The notes: a model not told the origin generated them from the sequence alone. A DNA stretch of 54,575 bases from Mycobacterium kyogaense (GCF_003254575.1 NZ_QJUA01000039.1:1-54575); one strand, 5' to 3'. Numbered from the stretch's first letter, positions 8,182 to 16,311 are shown. Numbers and translations are program-made.

Positions 8182-8991
8182 TCACGCCGATCGGGCGGAA
8201 TCCTGAACGGTCTTGATGTCGCTATGGCGGGCAAGGTACTCGCGAAGCGCCTGTCGGCCGCGGTGGATGCGGCTTCGGACGGTGCCCAGCTTGACGCCCA
8301 GCGTGGCGCCGATCTCCTCGTAGGACAGACCCTCGATGTCGCACAGCACGACGGCGGCACGGAACTCGGGGGCCAACGAGTCGAGCGCGGCCTGCAGGTC
8401 GGGACCCAATCGCGAATCGTGGTAGATCTGCTCGGGGTTCGGCTCATCGGCCGGGACACGCTCGTAGTCCTCGGGCAGGGCCTCCATCCGGATGCGCCCG
8501 CGCCTGCGGACCATGTCGAGGAACAGGTTGGTCGTGATGCGGTGCAGCCAGCCTTCGAAGGTGCCGGGCTGGTAGTTCTGCACGGAGCGGAACACCCGGA
8601 TGAAGGTCTCTTGCGTCAGATCTTCTGCGTCGTGCTGGTTACCCGACAGGCGGTAGGCCAGCCGGTAGACGCGGTCGGCGTGCTGGCGGACGAGCTCGTC
8701 CCAGCTCGGCATCGCGGACTGGTCACCGGTGGCGTCGAACACAGCCGTGCCGGTCAGCTCATCAGTGGTCTCCACCCATTCGGCCTCGGTGAACTGCTCG
8801 AGATGGGCCATGGACACCGGGGCAGTCGCGGGCGCGGTAACGGGGGCGTGGGTGGTCGTCGGATCCTCCAGGTCGTGCGGGCTGTTGGGCGGGACAAGGC
8901 TCAGCTGGTTCCGCTCGGTCGAGACAACGCGGCGCAGAGGCACATTCTTCCCGCGGTCGGCGATCTCGTCGCGGTGCGCGGCGTCTGTCAT
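8182..8991 (-). CDS. sigE: ECF sigma factor SigE
   Basis: A 269-residue sigma factor. Region 2 spans about residues 98-170 (WDELVRQHADRVYRLAYRLSG, then DAEDLTQETFIRVFRSV). Region 4 spans about 205-258, with LSYEEIGATLGVKLGTVRSR as the helix-turn-helix. SigE directs RNA polymerase to surface-stress promoters of the GGAAC...GTT type. The N-terminal 90 residues are poorly conserved and contain an internal Met (MAHLEQF...). M. tuberculosis sigE is known for several translation starts, so alternative isoforms are plausible here. The chosen ATG at 8991 has GGGAGAA 10 nt upstream. A likely MprA box lies 45-63 bp before the start. Confidence 0.95.
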   Translation of the reverse strand: MTDAAHRDEIADRGKNVPLRRVVSTERNQLSLVPPNSPHDLEDPTTTHAPVTAPATAPVSMAHLEQFTEAEWVETTDELTGTAVFDATGDQSAMPSWDELVRQHADRVYRLAYRLSGNQHDAEDLTQETFIRVFRSVQNYQPGTFEGWLHRITTNLFLDMVRRRGRIRMEALPEDYERVPADEPNPEQIYHDSRLGPDLQAALDSLAPEFRAAVVLCDIEGLSYEEIGATLGVKLGTVRSRIHRGRQALREYLARHSDIKTVQDSARSA

Positions 8992-9035
8992 GCGAACACA
9001 TTCTCCCGTCGTGGTGAGTCAGGCATATGAGCAAA

Positions 9036-9054
9036 CTGAACATTTCCTGAGAAA
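9036..9054 (-). promoter_or_regulatory. Candidate MprA box upstream of sigE
   Basis: On the minus strand the sequence reads TTTCTCAG-GAA-ATGTTCAG, two imperfect 8-bp direct repeats separated by 3 bp, 19 bp in all. This agrees with the published form of the MprA box as I recall it (two loosely conserved 8-bp repeats in 19 bp). MprAB is known to control sigE in M. tuberculosis. The distance to the sigE start leaves room for a promoter between them. Confidence 0.5.
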
Positions 9055-9147
9055 CCGCGCTACCCGTTTTCGACCAGCGGAAACAGCGTCGCGTCCGCCT
9101 CCACGGGGGCCTGGCGTGTCGAGGTGTCCGCGCCGGGGCCGACGCTC

Positions 9148-9153
9148 TACGCT
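9148..9153 (+). promoter_or_regulatory. -10 element of a leaderless promoter
   Basis: TACGCT is followed by exactly 6 nt and then the ATG at 9160 of the O-methyltransferase. No Shine-Dalgarno is present. Confidence 0.5.
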
Positions 9154-9159
9154 GCGGGC

Positions 9160-9840
9160 ATGTCGAGCACCGACGAGCCCACCGCCGGCGCCGGCGATTC
9201 CCCCGCCGCGCCGAGTGTCGCCGAGGCGATCGTCAGCCACGCAGAACACTCCATCTCCGAGGACGCGATCGTCGCTGCCGCGCGGGAGCGAGCCGTCGAC
9301 ATCGGCGCGGGAGCTGTGACGCCCGCCGTGGGTGCGCTGCTGTGTGTTCTTGCGAAGCTGACCAGCGCAAAGGCCGTCGTCGAGGTCGGCACCGGCGCCG
9401 GCGTCAGCGGGCTGTGGCTGCTCTCGGGCATGCGCGACGACGGCGTGCTCACCACGATCGACGTCGAACCCGAACACCAGCGGATCGCCAAGCAGGCGTT
9501 CACCGAGGCCGGGGTGGGCCCGGGGCGCACCCGGCTCATCAGCGGGCGCGCGCAGGAAGTGCTGACCCGCCTGGCCGACGAGTCCTACGACCTGGTGTTC
9601 ATCGACGCGGCTCCGGGCGACCAGCCACAATTCGTCGCTGAAGGGGTGCGCCTGCTGCGGCCCGGCGGCGCGATCGTTCTGCACCGGGCCGCACTGGGTG
9701 GCCGGGCCGGCGATGCCACCGCCAAGGACGCCGAAGTCAGCGCCGTGCGTGAGGCCGCCCGGCTGATCGCGGAGGACGAGCGGCTGACCCCCGTGCTGAT
9801 CCCCCTCGGCGACGGCCTACTCGCCGCCGCCCGCGACTGA
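9160..9840 (+). CDS. SAM-dependent O-methyltransferase (Rv1220c-like)
   Basis: A 226-residue class I methyltransferase of the caffeoyl-CoA / catechol O-methyltransferase type. Motif I is VVEVGTGAGVSGLWLL (about residues 68-83), the acidic ribose-binding residue lies in TIDVEPEHQRIAKQAF, and DLVFIDAAPGD follows. The N-terminal 25 residues are disordered. It is divergent from sigE in the arrangement known from M. tuberculosis. The substrate is unknown. The ATG at 9160 was preferred over the upstream in-frame codon at 9124 because of the -10 hexamer at 9148. A perfect hairpin follows 12 bp after the stop. Confidence 0.88.
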   Translation: MSSTDEPTAGAGDSPAAPSVAEAIVSHAEHSISEDAIVAAARERAVDIGAGAVTPAVGALLCVLAKLTSAKAVVEVGTGAGVSGLWLLSGMRDDGVLTTIDVEPEHQRIAKQAFTEAGVGPGRTRLISGRAQEVLTRLADESYDLVFIDAAPGDQPQFVAEGVRLLRPGGAIVLHRAALGGRAGDATAKDAEVSAVREAARLIAEDERLTPVLIPLGDGLLAAARD

Positions 9841-9851
9841 GCTTTCTACCC

Positions 9852-9911
9852 GCGAGCAGACGCGAACTCGAGTGATTCCGCGTCGAATCACTCGAGTTCG
9901 CGTCTGCTCGC
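9852..9911. repeat. Perfect long palindrome (REP-like copy A), likely terminator
   Basis: Two arms of 27 bp (9852-9878 and 9885-9911) are perfectly complementary around a 6-nt loop. The outer bases are GCGAGCAGACGCGA...CTCGAG and the matching reverse. Related copies occur at 43779-43839 and 44422-44482. It separates the methyltransferase from the TetR operon, so it can terminate the former and insulate the latter. Confidence 0.85.
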
Positions 9912-9954
9912 CCACGTCATGGAACCCCGCCCCGGCCGGACCTTGACCGCAGAC

Positions 9955-9988
9955 TGAACGCGTGTTTAGCATGTTGAACATGCGTTCA
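9955..9988. promoter_or_regulatory. Tandem operators for the TetR regulator
   Basis: Two inverted repeats of the form TGAAC-N4-GTTYA stand 20 bp apart, two helical turns: TGAACGCGTGTTTA at 9955-9968 and TGAACATGCGTTCA at 9975-9988. The second covers the ATG at 9980, and a further perfect palindrome GCATGTT-G-AACATGC lies at 9969-9983. Binding here would block initiation of the regulator-transporter operon. Confidence 0.65.
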
Positions 9989-10636
9989 GCGGATGATCTC
10001 ACCGCGGTGGCTCGCATCCGCGACGCCGCCATCGAACTGTTCGGCCGCGACGGGTTCCGCGTCAGCGTGCGAGCGATCGCAGCGGCCGCGGGGGTGAGCC
10101 CCGGCCTGGTGATCCACCACTTCGGCAGCAAGGACAACCTGCACCGCGCCTGCGACGAGTACATCGCCGAGACCATCCGGGCCGCCAAGTCCGAGTCGAT
10201 CCAGACGTCAGACCCGGCGACGTGGCTCGCGCAGATGGCCGAGATCGAGCAGTACGCGCCGATGATGGCCTACCTGGTGCGCAGTCTGCAGTCCGGCGGA
10301 GATCTCGCAAAGACACTGTGGCACAACATGATCGACAACACAGAGCAGTACATCGAAGAGGGCGTGCGCGCGGGCACCATCAAGCCGAGTGTCGACGCGA
10401 AAGCCCGCGCACGCTTCCTCGGCATGGCGGGCGGCGGCGCGTTCCTGCTCTACCTGCAACTGCACCCCGACCCATCCGACCTGCGCGCCGTCCTGCGCGA
10501 CTACAGCGAGGAGATGGTGTTGCCGGCGCTGGAGCTCTACACCCACGGCCTGATGACCGATTCGACGATGTACGACGCCTTCCTCGCGAGGCGCCGGGAA
10601 GGTATTCCGTTCACACAAGGAGACCCTGATGAGTGA
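9980..10636 (+). CDS. TetR-family repressor of the adjacent ABC efflux operon (Rv1219c-like)
   Basis: A 218-residue protein. An N-terminal TetR helix-turn-helix (about residues 10-55; RAIAAAAGVSPGLVIHHFGSK) is followed by a helical ligand domain. In M. tuberculosis Rv1219c represses the Rv1217c-Rv1218c multidrug ABC transporter. Here the same three genes lie in the same order and overlap, so autoregulated control of efflux is very likely. ATG at 9980 (MRSADD) was chosen to match the family N-terminus; GTG 9962 and ATG 9971 are in frame but fall inside the operator. The 3' end overlaps the ATPase start by 8 bp. Confidence 0.92.
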   Translation: MRSADDLTAVARIRDAAIELFGRDGFRVSVRAIAAAAGVSPGLVIHHFGSKDNLHRACDEYIAETIRAAKSESIQTSDPATWLAQMAEIEQYAPMMAYLVRSLQSGGDLAKTLWHNMIDNTEQYIEEGVRAGTIKPSVDAKARARFLGMAGGGAFLLYLQLHPDPSDLRAVLRDYSEEMVLPALELYTHGLMTDSTMYDAFLARRREGIPFTQGDPDE

Positions 10637-11567
10637 GCACGCTGCAATCGAGGTGCGGTCCCTGACCAAGACGTTCGGCTCGGTCCGAGCCCTCGACGGC
10701 CTCGATCTGTCCGTCGCCGGAGGCGAGGTGCACGGCTTCCTCGGGCCCAACGGCGCGGGCAAATCCACCACCATCCGCATTCTGCTCGGCCTCGCGCGCG
10801 CCGACTCGGGCACCGTGCGCGTCCTCGGCGCCGATCCGTGGACCGACGCCGTCGCCCTGCACCGCCACATGGCCTACGTGCCCGGCGATGTCACGCTGTG
10901 GCCCACGCTGACCGGCGGTGAGACCATCGATCTGCTCGCCCGCATGCGCGGCGGACTGGACACGAAGCGTCGCGACGAGCTCGTCGAACGGTTCAGCCTC
11001 GACCCGACCAAGAAGTCGCGAACCTACTCCAAGGGGAACCGTCAGAAGGTGTCGCTGGTCTCGGCGTTCTCCTCTCACGCGCGACTGCTACTTCTCGACG
11101 AGCCGAGCACCGGCTTGGACCCGTTGATGGAGAACGTCTTCCAGCAGTGCGTCGGTGAAGCCCGCGATCGCGGGGTCACCGTCCTGCTCTCCAGCCACAT
11201 CCTCGCCGAAACCGAGGCGCTGTGCGATCGGGTGACCATCATCCGGGCCGGACGCACCGTCGAGAGCGGCACGCTGGACTCGATGCGACATCTGTCGCGC
11301 ACCTCGATCACCGCTGAGTTACTCCGCAGCCCAACCGGTTTGGACTCCATTCCCGGCGTCGACGATGTCTCCGTCGACGGTACGACGGTGCGGGCGCAGG
11401 TCGACGGCGAGAGCCTCGCGCAGGTGATCACAGTGCTCAGTGAGGCCGGCGTACGCAGCCTCGTCAGCCAGCCGCCCACTCTCGAAGAGCTGTTCCTGCG
11501 CCACTACAACATCGCAAACACCGCAGACAGCGCAGACAACGCAGACCCAGAGCAGGTGCACGCATGA
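10629..11567 (+). CDS. ABC transporter ATPase, drug-efflux type (Rv1218c-like)
   Basis: A 312-residue cytoplasmic ATPase. Walker A is GPNGAGKST (about residues 38-46), the signature region is degenerate (TYSKGNRQKVS in place of LSGGQ), and Walker B is LLLLDEPSTGLDP. The C-terminal 80 residues form the DrrA-type extension. It energises the permease whose start overlaps its stop by ATGA. AAGGAG lies 7 nt before the ATG, inside the end of the TetR gene. The M. tuberculosis homologue contributes to resistance to several drugs; the substrate here is not known. Confidence 0.93.
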   Translation: MSEHAAIEVRSLTKTFGSVRALDGLDLSVAGGEVHGFLGPNGAGKSTTIRILLGLARADSGTVRVLGADPWTDAVALHRHMAYVPGDVTLWPTLTGGETIDLLARMRGGLDTKRRDELVERFSLDPTKKSRTYSKGNRQKVSLVSAFSSHARLLLLDEPSTGLDPLMENVFQQCVGEARDRGVTVLLSSHILAETEALCDRVTIIRAGRTVESGTLDSMRHLSRTSITAELLRSPTGLDSIPGVDDVSVDGTTVRAQVDGESLAQVITVLSEAGVRSLVSQPPTLEELFLRHYNIANTADSADNADPEQVHA

Positions 11568-13207
11568 CCACGCTGCTCGAGCGCCCGCATCCGGCGCACC
11601 AGGCACCGAACCGCGGCAGCGGGCTGACCGGCACGCTGGACCTGCTGCGGCTCTACGCACGTCGGGACCGAATCGTGTTGCCGTTGTGGGTGTTACTGCT
11701 CTCGGTTCCGCTCTCGAGCGTCTACAACGGCGCCACCGCGGCCGTGTATCCCACCGCTGCAGAGCGGGCGTCGCTGGCAGCATCCATCATGGCCAGCCCG
11801 GCCCAGCGCGCGCTCTACGGGCAGGTCTTCGACGCCAGCCTCGGCGCGGTCGGCATCTGGAAAGCCGGTATGTTCCACACGCTGATCGCGGTCGCGGTGA
11901 TCCTCACCGTGATCCGACACACCCGCGCCGACGAAGAAGCCGGCCGCGCCGAGCTTCTCGATTCCACCGCGATCGGCCGCTACGCCGGACTGACGGCCGC
12001 GCTGCTGCTCGCCGGCGGTGCGTCGGTCGCGACCGGAGCCATCGGCACCGCCGGTCTGCTCACCCAGAACGTGCCCGCCGCCGGGTCCCTCGCCTTCGGT
12101 GCCGCCCTCGCCTGCTCGGGCCTGGTGTTCACCGCGGTGGCCGCTGTCACGGCCCAACTGTCGCCGAACGCCCGCTTCGCGCGGGGTGCCGCGTTCGCGG
12201 TGCTGGGCGCCGCGTTCACGCTGCGGGCCGTCGGCGATGCCGGCACCCGGGCTGCGTTCCTGGGCTGGCTCTCACCGCTGGGGTGGTCATTGCAGGTCCG
12301 GCCCTACGCCGGTGACAGGTTCGCCGTCCTGGCACTGCATCTCGCCCTGACGGCAGCCCTTCTCGCGGTCGCGTACCTGCTGCTCTCGCGGCGCGACGTC
12401 GGCGCGGGCCTGCTCGCCGAACGACCCGGCCCGCCGCGGGCGGCGGCGGCCCTGAGTGGCGTGGTCGGACTGGCGTGGCGTCTCGACCGTGGAGCACTGC
12501 TCGTGTGGACGGTGGGGTTGAGTCTCTACGGTCTGCTGATCGGCAGCATCGTGCACGGCATCGGAGATGAGATGGGAGACAGCCGGGTCGCCCGCGACAT
12601 CGTGACACGCCTCGGCGGGTCCAGCGCCGTCGAACAGGCCTTCATCGCGGTGGCGTTCAGCATGCTCGGCATGATCGCGGCGGCCTTCGCCGTCTCCCTC
12701 GCGCTGCGCCTGCACCAGGAGGAGAGCAGTCAGCGCGCAGAAGCGGTTCTGGCCGGTTCCGTGAGTCGAAGGCATTGGCTGACAAGCCATCTGGTGTTCG
12801 AGATCGGCGGTCCCGCCGTGGCGCTGCTGGTGGCCGGCCTCGTCACCGGGCTGATCTACGGGGCCGCGACGGGTGACATCGGCGCAACGCTTCCGACAGT
12901 CCTCGGCACCGCGGCCGCCCAGCTGCCCGCGGTGTGGCTGCCCGCTGCGGTGGCCGTGACGCTGTTCGGATTCGCACCGCGCTGGGCGCCGGTGGCCTGG
13001 GGGCTGCTCGTCGGGTTCATCGCGGTGTTCATGATGGGCTCGCTGGCCGACGCGCCGCACTGGTTGCTCGATCTGGAGCCGTTCAGCCACGTGCCGCACA
13101 TCGGCATCGGTTCGTTCACCGCCGTGCCGCTGGTGTGGTTGCTCTGCCTCGACGCCGCGGCGATCACGCTGGGCGTGATCGGATTCCGCCGGCGCGATCT
13201 GCGCTGA
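11564..13207 (+). CDS. ABC transporter permease, exporter type (Rv1217c-like)
   Basis: A 547-residue integral membrane protein with about 12 hydrophobic segments, arranged as two similar halves separated by the Pro/Arg-rich loop near residue 290. The family combines two six-helix membrane halves in a single chain. It partners the ATPase encoded upstream (4-bp ATGA overlap) to form an efflux pump under the TetR regulator. The stop at 13207 is 2 bp before the GTG of the next gene, so the operon probably continues. Confidence 0.9.
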   Translation: MTTLLERPHPAHQAPNRGSGLTGTLDLLRLYARRDRIVLPLWVLLLSVPLSSVYNGATAAVYPTAAERASLAASIMASPAQRALYGQVFDASLGAVGIWKAGMFHTLIAVAVILTVIRHTRADEEAGRAELLDSTAIGRYAGLTAALLLAGGASVATGAIGTAGLLTQNVPAAGSLAFGAALACSGLVFTAVAAVTAQLSPNARFARGAAFAVLGAAFTLRAVGDAGTRAAFLGWLSPLGWSLQVRPYAGDRFAVLALHLALTAALLAVAYLLLSRRDVGAGLLAERPGPPRAAAALSGVVGLAWRLDRGALLVWTVGLSLYGLLIGSIVHGIGDEMGDSRVARDIVTRLGGSSAVEQAFIAVAFSMLGMIAAAFAVSLALRLHQEESSQRAEAVLAGSVSRRHWLTSHLVFEIGGPAVALLVAGLVTGLIYGAATGDIGATLPTVLGTAAAQLPAVWLPAAVAVTLFGFAPRWAPVAWGLLVGFIAVFMMGSLADAPHWLLDLEPFSHVPHIGIGSFTAVPLVWLLCLDAAAITLGVIGFRRRDLR

Positions 13208-13209
13208 TC

Positions 13210-13884
13210 GTGAAGCCCATCCTGCAGGCCATCGCAGCGGCGGTCGTCGGCATCCTGTGTCTGGGACTGGCCCTGTTCGTCCCTGCGGGCACCGTGGACT
13301 ACGGGCAGGGTTGGGCCTTCATCTCTGTGTTCACCGCGTGCTCGGTGGTCTCGGGCGCCTACCTCGCGGTGCGACAGCCCGAGGCACTGGCCCGTCGCGT
13401 CAAGGCCGGACCGACCGCCGAGACCCGACCCGCGCAGCGGATCATCATCAGCCTCATGCTGGTGGCGGTCGTCGCGACCCTCGTCGTCGGCGCGCTCGAC
13501 TGGCGATTCGGCTGGTCCACGGTTCCGGTTTGGCTCGTCGTCCTCGGCGACATCATGGTCGCCGTCGGACTGCTCGGCGCGCAACTGGTTGTCGTCCAGA
13601 ACAATTGGGCGGGGGCGAGTATCACCGTCGAGCAGGGCCAGCCGCTGGTGTCGACGGGGCTCTACAGCCTGATTCGCCATCCGATGTACAGCGCGACGCT
13701 GCTGATGATGGCCGGCACACCGCTCGCGCTCGGGTCCCTGTGGGGGCTGGCGGTCATGGCGCTCACCGTGCCGCTGCTGGCGGCGCGAATCCTCGACGAG
13801 GAGAAGGCGTTACGCGCGGGGCTGGCCGGCTACGTCGACTACACGCAACAGGTGCGGTTTCGGCTGATCCCCCGCGTGTGGTGA
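13210..13884 (+). CDS. Isoprenylcysteine-methyltransferase-like membrane protein (Rv1216c-like)
   Basis: A 224-residue protein with about five membrane helices and a C-terminal ICMT/PEMT-type motif: GLYSLIRHPMYSATLLMMAG, then a conserved Glu pair in LDEEKALRAGL and YVDYTQQVRFRLIPRVW. In the family these parts bind S-adenosylmethionine at the membrane face. The acceptor is unknown. GTG at 13210 lies 2 bp after the permease stop and gives the expected length. The tight spacing suggests co-transcription with the efflux genes. Confidence 0.82.
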   Translation: MKPILQAIAAAVVGILCLGLALFVPAGTVDYGQGWAFISVFTACSVVSGAYLAVRQPEALARRVKAGPTAETRPAQRIIISLMLVAVVATLVVGALDWRFGWSTVPVWLVVLGDIMVAVGLLGAQLVVVQNNWAGASITVEQGQPLVSTGLYSLIRHPMYSATLLMMAGTPLALGSLWGLAVMALTVPLLAARILDEEKALRAGLAGYVDYTQQVRFRLIPRVW

Positions 13885-13887
13885 GCC

Positions 13888-13893
13888 CATACT
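13888..13893 (+). promoter_or_regulatory. -10-like element before the DUF4126 gene
   Basis: CATACT, a one-base departure from TANNNT, is followed by 6 nt and the ATG at 13900. The spacing is that of the other leaderless starts in this window. Confidence 0.35.
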
Positions 13894-13899
13894 GAGCCC

Positions 13900-14490
13900 A
13901 TGGAAGTGCTGACCGGGTTCGGACTGGCGAGTGCGGCGGGGCTCAACGCCTACATCCCCCTGCTGGCGCTGGGGCTGCTGGCACGCTTCACCGATCTGGT
14001 CTCGCTACCGGCCGGCTGGGCGTGGCTCGAGAACGGTTGGGTGATGGCCATCGTCGCGGTGCTGCTGGCCGTCGAGGTCGTCGCCGACAAGGTGCCCGCA
14101 CTCGACAGCATCAACGACACCGTGCAAACCCTCGTCCGGCCCACCGCGGGCGGGATCGTGTTCGGCTCCGGCACCGCGGCGCAGACCGCGGCCGTCACCG
14201 ACCCGGGCGCTTTCGCCCAGTCCGGCCAGTGGATACCCGTCGTCGCCGGGGTCGTCGTCGCCCTGATCGTGTCGCTGACGAAGTCGACCGTCCGGCCGGC
14301 AGCCAACGTCGCGACGGCCGGCATGGCCGCGCCAGTGCTGAGCACCATCGAGGACATCGTCAGCGTGCTCCTGGTGGTGCTGGCGATCCTCGTGCCGGTC
14401 CTGGTGCTGGTCGCGCTCCTCGGCATGGCGTGGGCAGCGCTCCGGCTGATCCGGCGCCGACGGCGTGCCACGAAAGCAGGTATTCGCTGA
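13900..14490 (+). CDS. DUF4126 membrane protein
   Basis: A 196-residue protein with about five hydrophobic segments. It begins with the DUF4126 pattern: a helix in GFGLASAAGLNAYIPLLALG, the conserved VVADKVPALDSINDTVQTLVRP loop and a helix-rich C-terminal half ending in a strongly basic tail (RRRRRATKAG). Function is unknown. It starts 15 bp after the ICMT-like gene but has its own possible leaderless promoter. Confidence 0.85.
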   Translation: MEVLTGFGLASAAGLNAYIPLLALGLLARFTDLVSLPAGWAWLENGWVMAIVAVLLAVEVVADKVPALDSINDTVQTLVRPTAGGIVFGSGTAAQTAAVTDPGAFAQSGQWIPVVAGVVVALIVSLTKSTVRPAANVATAGMAAPVLSTIEDIVSVLLVVLAILVPVLVLVALLGMAWAALRLIRRRRRATKAGIR

Positions 14491-14512
14491 CGACCCGGGT
14501 ACCCGGTTCGTC

Positions 14513-15001
14513 ATGCAGACGTTCCTGCCGTATCCCGGCTTCGCCGACTCGGCCCGCATCCTCGACGCCCGACGCCTGGGCAAGCAGCGCGCGGAGACCA
14601 TCCAGGTGCTGCGGGCGCTCACGGTTCCGGGCTATGGCTGGCGCAACCACCCGGCCGCGAAGATGTGGGCCGGATACGAAGAGGCAGTCGTGCGCTACGG
14701 GCTGGAGATCTGCGACGTGTGGTGCGCGCTGGGCCGCGCGGACACGTGCGCGCTCACCCTGCGCACCGACCTGACGCAGGGCACCGGGTTGACCGCCGTC
14801 CGCACGCAACAAGAGCTCGTCGCGGCAGGTGACCTCCCGCCCTGGCTCGGTGACCCGGCGGTGCACCGCAGCCACCAGTCGGCGCTGGTGCGCAAGCTCC
14901 CGGATCACTACCGTCCGCTGTTTCCCGACGTGCCCGACGACCTGCCGTACGTTTGGCCCGTCTCCGACCGACCGCGGCGTCCGGCCGAACCCGCGAATTA
15001 A
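14513..15001 (+). CDS. Pyrimidine-dimer-glycosylase-like protein (MSMEG_6728 family)
   Basis: A 162-residue protein beginning MQTFLPYPGF, followed by the family pattern SARILDARRLGKQRAETIQVLRAL-type helix and GYGWRNHPAAKMWAGYEEA. This resembles the small pyrimidine-dimer DNA glycosylase / endonuclease V group, where an N-terminal Arg-rich helix and a Glu act on DNA; glycosylase activity is not established for this branch. ATG 14513 was chosen because the family starts there. The stop codon TAA is shared tail-to-tail with that of glgC through TTAA at 14998-15001. Confidence 0.75.
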   Translation: MQTFLPYPGFADSARILDARRLGKQRAETIQVLRALTVPGYGWRNHPAAKMWAGYEEAVVRYGLEICDVWCALGRADTCALTLRTDLTQGTGLTAVRTQQELVAAGDLPPWLGDPAVHRSHQSALVRKLPDHYRPLFPDVPDDLPYVWPVSDRPRRPAEPAN

Positions 15002-16212
15002 ACCCAGACGCCCTTGCCGACGGCCACCACGCCGCCCGCGCTGACCGAGAACCGTTCCCGGTCCTTGTCCAGGTCGACGCCCACCATCTCCCCGGGGCCG
15101 ACCACGACGTTCTTGTCGAGGATGGCGTGCCGCACCACCGCGCCGCGACCGATCCGCGCACCCGGCATGATCACGCTGCCCTCGACGATCGCGCCGTCGT
15201 CGACCGCGACATTCGACGACAGCACCGAGTTGCGCACCGACGCCGCCGAGATGATGCTGCCGGCACCGACGACCGACTCTTGGGCCGATCCGCCGTTGAC
15301 GAACTTCGCCGGTGCCAGGTTCTCGGAGCTGCCACGGATGGGCCACCGCTTGTTGTAGAGGTTGAAGATCGGGTGCACCGACACCAGGTCCATGTGCGCG
15401 TCGTAGAACGCGTCCAGCGTTCCGACGTCACGCCAGTAGCCGTGGTCGCGCTCCGTCGCCCCGGGCACCTCGTTGTTGTTGAAGTCGTACACCGACGCCA
15501 TACCGTCGGCCACCAGCCGCGGGATGATGTCGCCGCCCATGTCGTGGTCGGAGTCGTCGTCCTCGGCGTCGGCGCGGATCGCGTCGATCAGCACCTTGGT
15601 GGTGAAGATGTAGTTGCCCATCGACACGAACGTCTGCTCCGGGTCGTCGGGCGTGCCCGGCGGGTTGGCCGGCTTCTCGATGAACCCGCGGATGCGTCCC
15701 GAATCGTCGGCGTCGATGCACCCGAAGGCGGTCGCCTCGGCGCGCGGCACACGGATACCCGCCACGGTCGCCCCGGCGCCGCTCTCGATGTGCTGCTGCA
15801 CCATCTGCTCCGGATCCATCCGGTACACGTGATCGGCGCCGAAGATCACGATGTAGTCGGGGTCCTCGTCGTAGATGAGGTTCATCGACTGGTAGATCGC
15901 ATCGGCCGAGCCGGTGTACCACCGCGGACCGAGGCGCTGCTGCGCCGGCACCGGGGTGATGTACTCACCGGCAAGCCCCGAAAGCCGCCAGTTCTGCGAG
16001 ATGTGGCGATCCAGCGAATGCGACTTGTATTGGGTGAGAACACAGATCCGCAGGTACCGAGCATTCACGAGATTCGAGAGCACGAAATCGATCAGCCGGT
16101 AGGCGCCTCCGAATGGCACCGCGGGCTTGGCCCGGTCAGCTGTCAACGGGTACAGCCGTTTACCTTCTCCGCCGGCGAGGACGATGCCCAGCACGTGTGG
16201 CGCTTCCCTCAT
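14998..16212 (-). CDS. glgC: Glucose-1-phosphate adenylyltransferase GlgC
   Basis: A 404-residue ADP-glucose pyrophosphorylase, full length for the family. The nucleotidyltransferase domain opens with AGGEGKRLYPLTADRAKPAVPFG in its signature region, then DFVLSNL and the active-site loop around GSADAIYQ. The C-terminal half is a left-handed beta helix (about 300-400) with hexapeptide-like repeats. It makes ADP-glucose from glucose-1-phosphate and ATP, the first committed step of glycogen and of the maltose-1-phosphate route to alpha-glucans. It is divergent from glgM, which uses its product. ATG 16212 has a -10 hexamer 6 nt upstream. Confidence 0.96.
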   Translation of the reverse strand: MREAPHVLGIVLAGGEGKRLYPLTADRAKPAVPFGGAYRLIDFVLSNLVNARYLRICVLTQYKSHSLDRHISQNWRLSGLAGEYITPVPAQQRLGPRWYTGSADAIYQSMNLIYDEDPDYIVIFGADHVYRMDPEQMVQQHIESGAGATVAGIRVPRAEATAFGCIDADDSGRIRGFIEKPANPPGTPDDPEQTFVSMGNYIFTTKVLIDAIRADAEDDDSDHDMGGDIIPRLVADGMASVYDFNNNEVPGATERDHGYWRDVGTLDAFYDAHMDLVSVHPIFNLYNKRWPIRGSSENLAPAKFVNGGSAQESVVGAGSIISAASVRNSVLSSNVAVDDGAIVEGSVIMPGARIGRGAVVRHAILDKNVVVGPGEMVGVDLDKDRERFSVSAGGVVAVGKGVWV

Positions 16213-16218
16213 GAAACC

Positions 16219-16224
16219 AACCTA
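16219..16224 (-). promoter_or_regulatory. -10 element of the glgC promoter
   Basis: TAGGTT on the minus strand, then 6 nt, then the glgC ATG at 16212. It implies a leaderless glgC mRNA. Confidence 0.5.
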
Positions 16225-16301
16225 TCGGCAGGTGGTGACGGGGGCCAGCTATTGACAGGCATTGGCGCGTTCTTCCGTCCTCGATCACGTCAACTGCATC
16301 C

Positions 16302-16311
16302 GCACATGTGC
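16302..16311. promoter_or_regulatory. Palindrome in the glgC-glgM divergent region
   Basis: GCACATGTGC is a perfect 10-bp palindrome in the 156-bp region between the divergent starts. The rest of this region holds the two leaderless -10 elements and no other gene. It could be a shared operator, but no regulator is identified. Confidence 0.3.

Noticed and set aside
16252..16257. A perfect TTGACA in the glgC-glgM region as a -35 element
   Set aside because: No TANNNT lies 16-19 bp downstream on the plus strand; the TACGGT at 16357 is the better glgM promoter element.
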